Below are positions 5,863 to 6,337 of a DNA stretch of 6,337 nt, piece after piece. Source of the stretch: JBCCFX01 sp039029515 (GTDB lineage Bacteria > Planctomycetota > Phycisphaerae > Phycisphaerales > SM1A02). Position 1 is the first letter of the stretch, and each line of letters opens with the position of its first letter. A program made the position numbers and the translations under genes. The stretch spans positions 1 to 6,337 of the forward strand of contig JBCCFX010000216.1 of NCBI GenBank assembly GCA_039029515.1, read 5' to 3'. The notes under the pieces were generated by a model, which saw only the letters and a program-made list of their open reading frames with translations, ran no database searches and had not been told where the DNA came from.

Positions 5863-6337
5863 TTACTTCTTGCAGGAAGCGCTGCAGGACTCAGCCTTCT
5901 CGCTGACGGCACCGAGGGAAACGGTCGTCGTTTCGACGGTCGCTGCCTTGGCCATCTGCTCAGCCTGCATGTCCTTCATGACAGCAGCGAGGGCCTGCTG
6001 AGCCGCTTCAGCCGGGCACGCTTCGGTGCCGGTGATGGACTTGAGCTCGACGAGCATGTTCATGTAGGAACGAGCCGCAACGCGTGCAAGGCTGTCGCAC
6101 TTGCTGCAGTCATACACGGTGTAGGTGACGGCCTGAGCGCCATCACACGTCGCGGCGCAGTCGCCCTTGGCGTTGCTCGCGAGAGCAGCCTTCGTGCTGT
6201 CGCATGAAGCAGCGCAGTCGCCCTTGGCGTTGCTCGCGAGAGCGGCCTTCGTGCTGTCGCATGAAGCAGCGCAGTCGCCCTTGGCGTTGCTCGCGAGAGC
6301 GGCCTTCGTGCTGTCGCATGAAGCAGCGCAGTCGCCC
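5863..6337 (-). CDS. Ala/Cys-rich tandem-repeat protein (C-terminal part, function unknown)
   Basis: Open from the window edge to TAA at 5863-5865, with 157 residues visible; the N-terminus, and any signal peptide, lie outside. I do not recognise the family. The visible part begins with three identical 19-residue units (GDCAASCDSTKAALASNAK) that each carry a CxxxC pair. A diverged unit (GDCAATCDGAQA) and a second, more diverged one with a CxxC pair (DCSKCDSLARVAARS) follow. An Ala/Met/Glu-rich, probably helical region of about 60 residues comes next, and the protein ends in SCSASCKK, again CxxxC. Regular Cys pairs suggest metal binding or a ladder of disulfides; this is inference. Several GTG and ATG codons occur internally, for example the GTG at 6117, but the repeat frame stays open upstream of all of them, so they are unlikely starts. 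A strong hairpin terminator follows the stop. Confidence 0.75.
   Translation of the reverse strand, partial: GDCAASCDSTKAALASNAKGDCAASCDSTKAALASNAKGDCAASCDSTKAALASNAKGDCAATCDGAQAVTYTVYDCSKCDSLARVAARSYMNMLVELKSITGTEACPAEAAQQALAAVMKDMQAEQMAKAATVETTTVSLGAVSEKAESCSASCKK
6166..6336 (-). repeat. 57-bp tandem repeat, three complete units, continuing past the window edge
   Basis: Units at 6280-6336, 6223-6279 and 6166-6222 are the same length and identical apart from one synonymous change in an Ala codon (A at 6187, against G at 6244 and 6301 on the plus strand). Fifty-seven is a multiple of three, so copy-number changes keep the reading frame. A diverged copy follows from 6165 downward. Each unit contains the plus-strand sequence GCTCGCGAGAGC, a 4-bp stem with a GCGA loop. 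Confidence 0.97.

Noticed and set aside
5769..5912. 48-residue N-terminal extension of dinB from a GTG at 5912
   Set aside because: The extension is Ser/Arg/Pro-rich with no homology signal, passes through the terminator, and overlaps the end of the next gene. DinB proteins normally start a few residues before the first metal ligand.
5776..6207. 143-residue plus-strand ORF
   Set aside because: It crosses the hairpin terminator and runs antisense to the Cys-repeat gene. The minus frame has the regular 19-residue unit and ends just before a terminator.
6160..6337. CRISPR array
   Set aside because: The 57-bp units abut with no variable spacers and are an in-frame coding repeat.

Overview
This is a compact, GC-rich bacterial window with five protein-coding genes, two of them cut by the window edges, and almost no spare DNA. 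The glycyl-tRNA synthetase tail, the polytopic spermidine-synthase-like protein, the PilZ/receiver protein and the lack of Shine-Dalgarno sequences before the visible starts would fit a member of the Planctomycetota (perhaps Phycisphaerae). That placement is inferred from recalled family resemblance and was not tested by any search.

Layout. Positions 1-666 (+) hold the C-terminal 221 residues of a dimeric-type glycyl-tRNA synthetase. It runs tail-to-tail, with no intergenic base, into a minus-strand gene (667-3231) for a large membrane protein. That protein has two homologous membrane halves, a spermidine-synthase-like Rossmann domain and a TPR-like tail. A 210-bp divergent region (3232-3441) follows, with a 13-bp hairpin directly before the minus gene and an 18-bp near-perfect palindrome just before the plus gene. 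The plus gene (3442-4584) encodes a PilZ-receiver-HPt fusion in which both phosphorylation residues appear to be lost. It overlaps by 22 bp, tail-to-tail, with dinB (DNA polymerase IV, 4563-5768, minus). Upstream of dinB are a -10-like hexamer that would give a leaderless message and a strong hairpin terminator (5796-5829). That terminator belongs to the last gene, an incomplete minus-strand ORF (5863-6337) for an Ala/Cys-rich protein built on an almost perfect 57-bp (19-residue) tandem repeat that runs off the window.

How the genes relate. No operon is visible: gene directions run +, -, +, -, - and the last pair is separated by a terminator. Translation (glyQS), lesion bypass (dinB), c-di-GMP-linked signalling (PilZ fusion), a membrane aminopropyltransferase-like protein and a cysteine-repeat protein share no evident pathway. 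The most unusual items are the PilZ fusion with degenerate receiver and HPt modules, and the recently expanded Cys-repeat gene.
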